Part shown: positions 32,958-32,998 of the stretch, in pieces | How the letters are laid out: each line of letters starts with the position of its first letter | Numbering within the stretch: position 1 is the first letter of the stretch | Source of the DNA: Sphingomonas elodea ATCC 31461 | GTDB lineage: Bacteria > Pseudomonadota > Alphaproteobacteria > Sphingomonadales > Sphingomonadaceae | NCBI RefSeq assembly: GCF_000226955.1 | Contig: NZ_AGFU01000063.1 | Location: 1-32,998 of the forward strand | Direction of reading: 5' to 3' | Length of the DNA stretch: 32,998 bases | Translations under genes and position numbers: made by a program | The notes under the pieces: model-generated | What the model was told of the DNA's origin: nothing | The model's input: the letters and a program-made list of their open reading frames with translations, nothing else | The model's database searches: none

Positions 32958-32998
32958 AGATCGGAAGAGCGGGTCAGCAGGAATGCCGAGACCGATAT
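32958..32998. other. Illumina paired-end adapter remnant at contig end
   Basis: The last 41 bases match the Illumina paired-end adapter, beginning AGATCGGAAGAGCGG, from memory with about two mismatches (one near base 16, one near the end). Translation in the clpA frame turns to unrelated residues from here. This is contamination, not genome. Confidence 0.92.

Overview
The window is high-GC alphaproteobacterial DNA that best fits a Sphingomonas-like sphingomonad. Pointers are the CpdR and TrcR (DUF1013) cell-cycle regulators, a DUF1192 protein, an OprP-type porin, a SapC protein, a TonB-receptor/TPR-sulfotransferase neighbourhood, and G/C-rich intergenic hairpins of the kind common in sphingomonad genomes. 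It looks like a whole draft contig: it opens with 32 consecutive C's and closes with about 41 bases that I recognise as Illumina paired-end adapter, which cuts off clpA.

Region 1 (111-7144) is a sugar-acid catabolic locus: an AraD1/GguC-type FAH-fold protein, a divergent GntR/FCD repressor, a FucP/GluP-like sugar permease, a secreted aldose 1-epimerase and a XylD-like IlvD/Edd dehydratase. Together they suggest uptake, anomer equilibration and non-phosphorylative breakdown of a pentose or similar aldose (sugar acid to 2-keto-3-deoxy acid, then dehydration). Two divergent intergenic gaps share a near-identical 14-15 bp motif that may be the repressor's operator. A GNAT acetyltransferase follows.

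Region 2 (7145-14214) holds an OprP-like porin behind an AT-rich leader with a hairpin, an SDR oxidoreductase, a PhzF-family protein, a DAACS-type symporter, and a translationally coupled pair of GT4 glycosyltransferase and multi-pass membrane protein.

Region 3 (14515-20635) has tRNA-Val(GAC) with its terminator, cpdR, a divergent N-formylglutamate amidohydrolase-like gene, a strong candidate small RNA (minus strand, about 16133-16029) with promoter, two hairpins, an anti-Shine-Dalgarno CUCCUCCC stretch and a U-tail, then sapC, a D-2-hydroxy-acid (GlcD-like) FAD dehydrogenase, a small secreted Cys-containing protein and a DEAD-box helicase.

Region 4 (20636-27006) has a TonB-dependent receptor broken by a frameshift and an internal deletion, a TPR-sulfotransferase, a glutathione S-transferase, a Tat-exported dienelactone-hydrolase-like protein and trcR. 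Region 5 (27111-32998) has a GT4 glycosyltransferase overlapping a metallophosphoesterase (a PlcP/Agt-like lipid-remodelling pair is a real alternative to the usual LpxH-like label), a small helical protein, a quinone oxidoreductase, a DUF1192 protein and the first ~617 codons of clpA.
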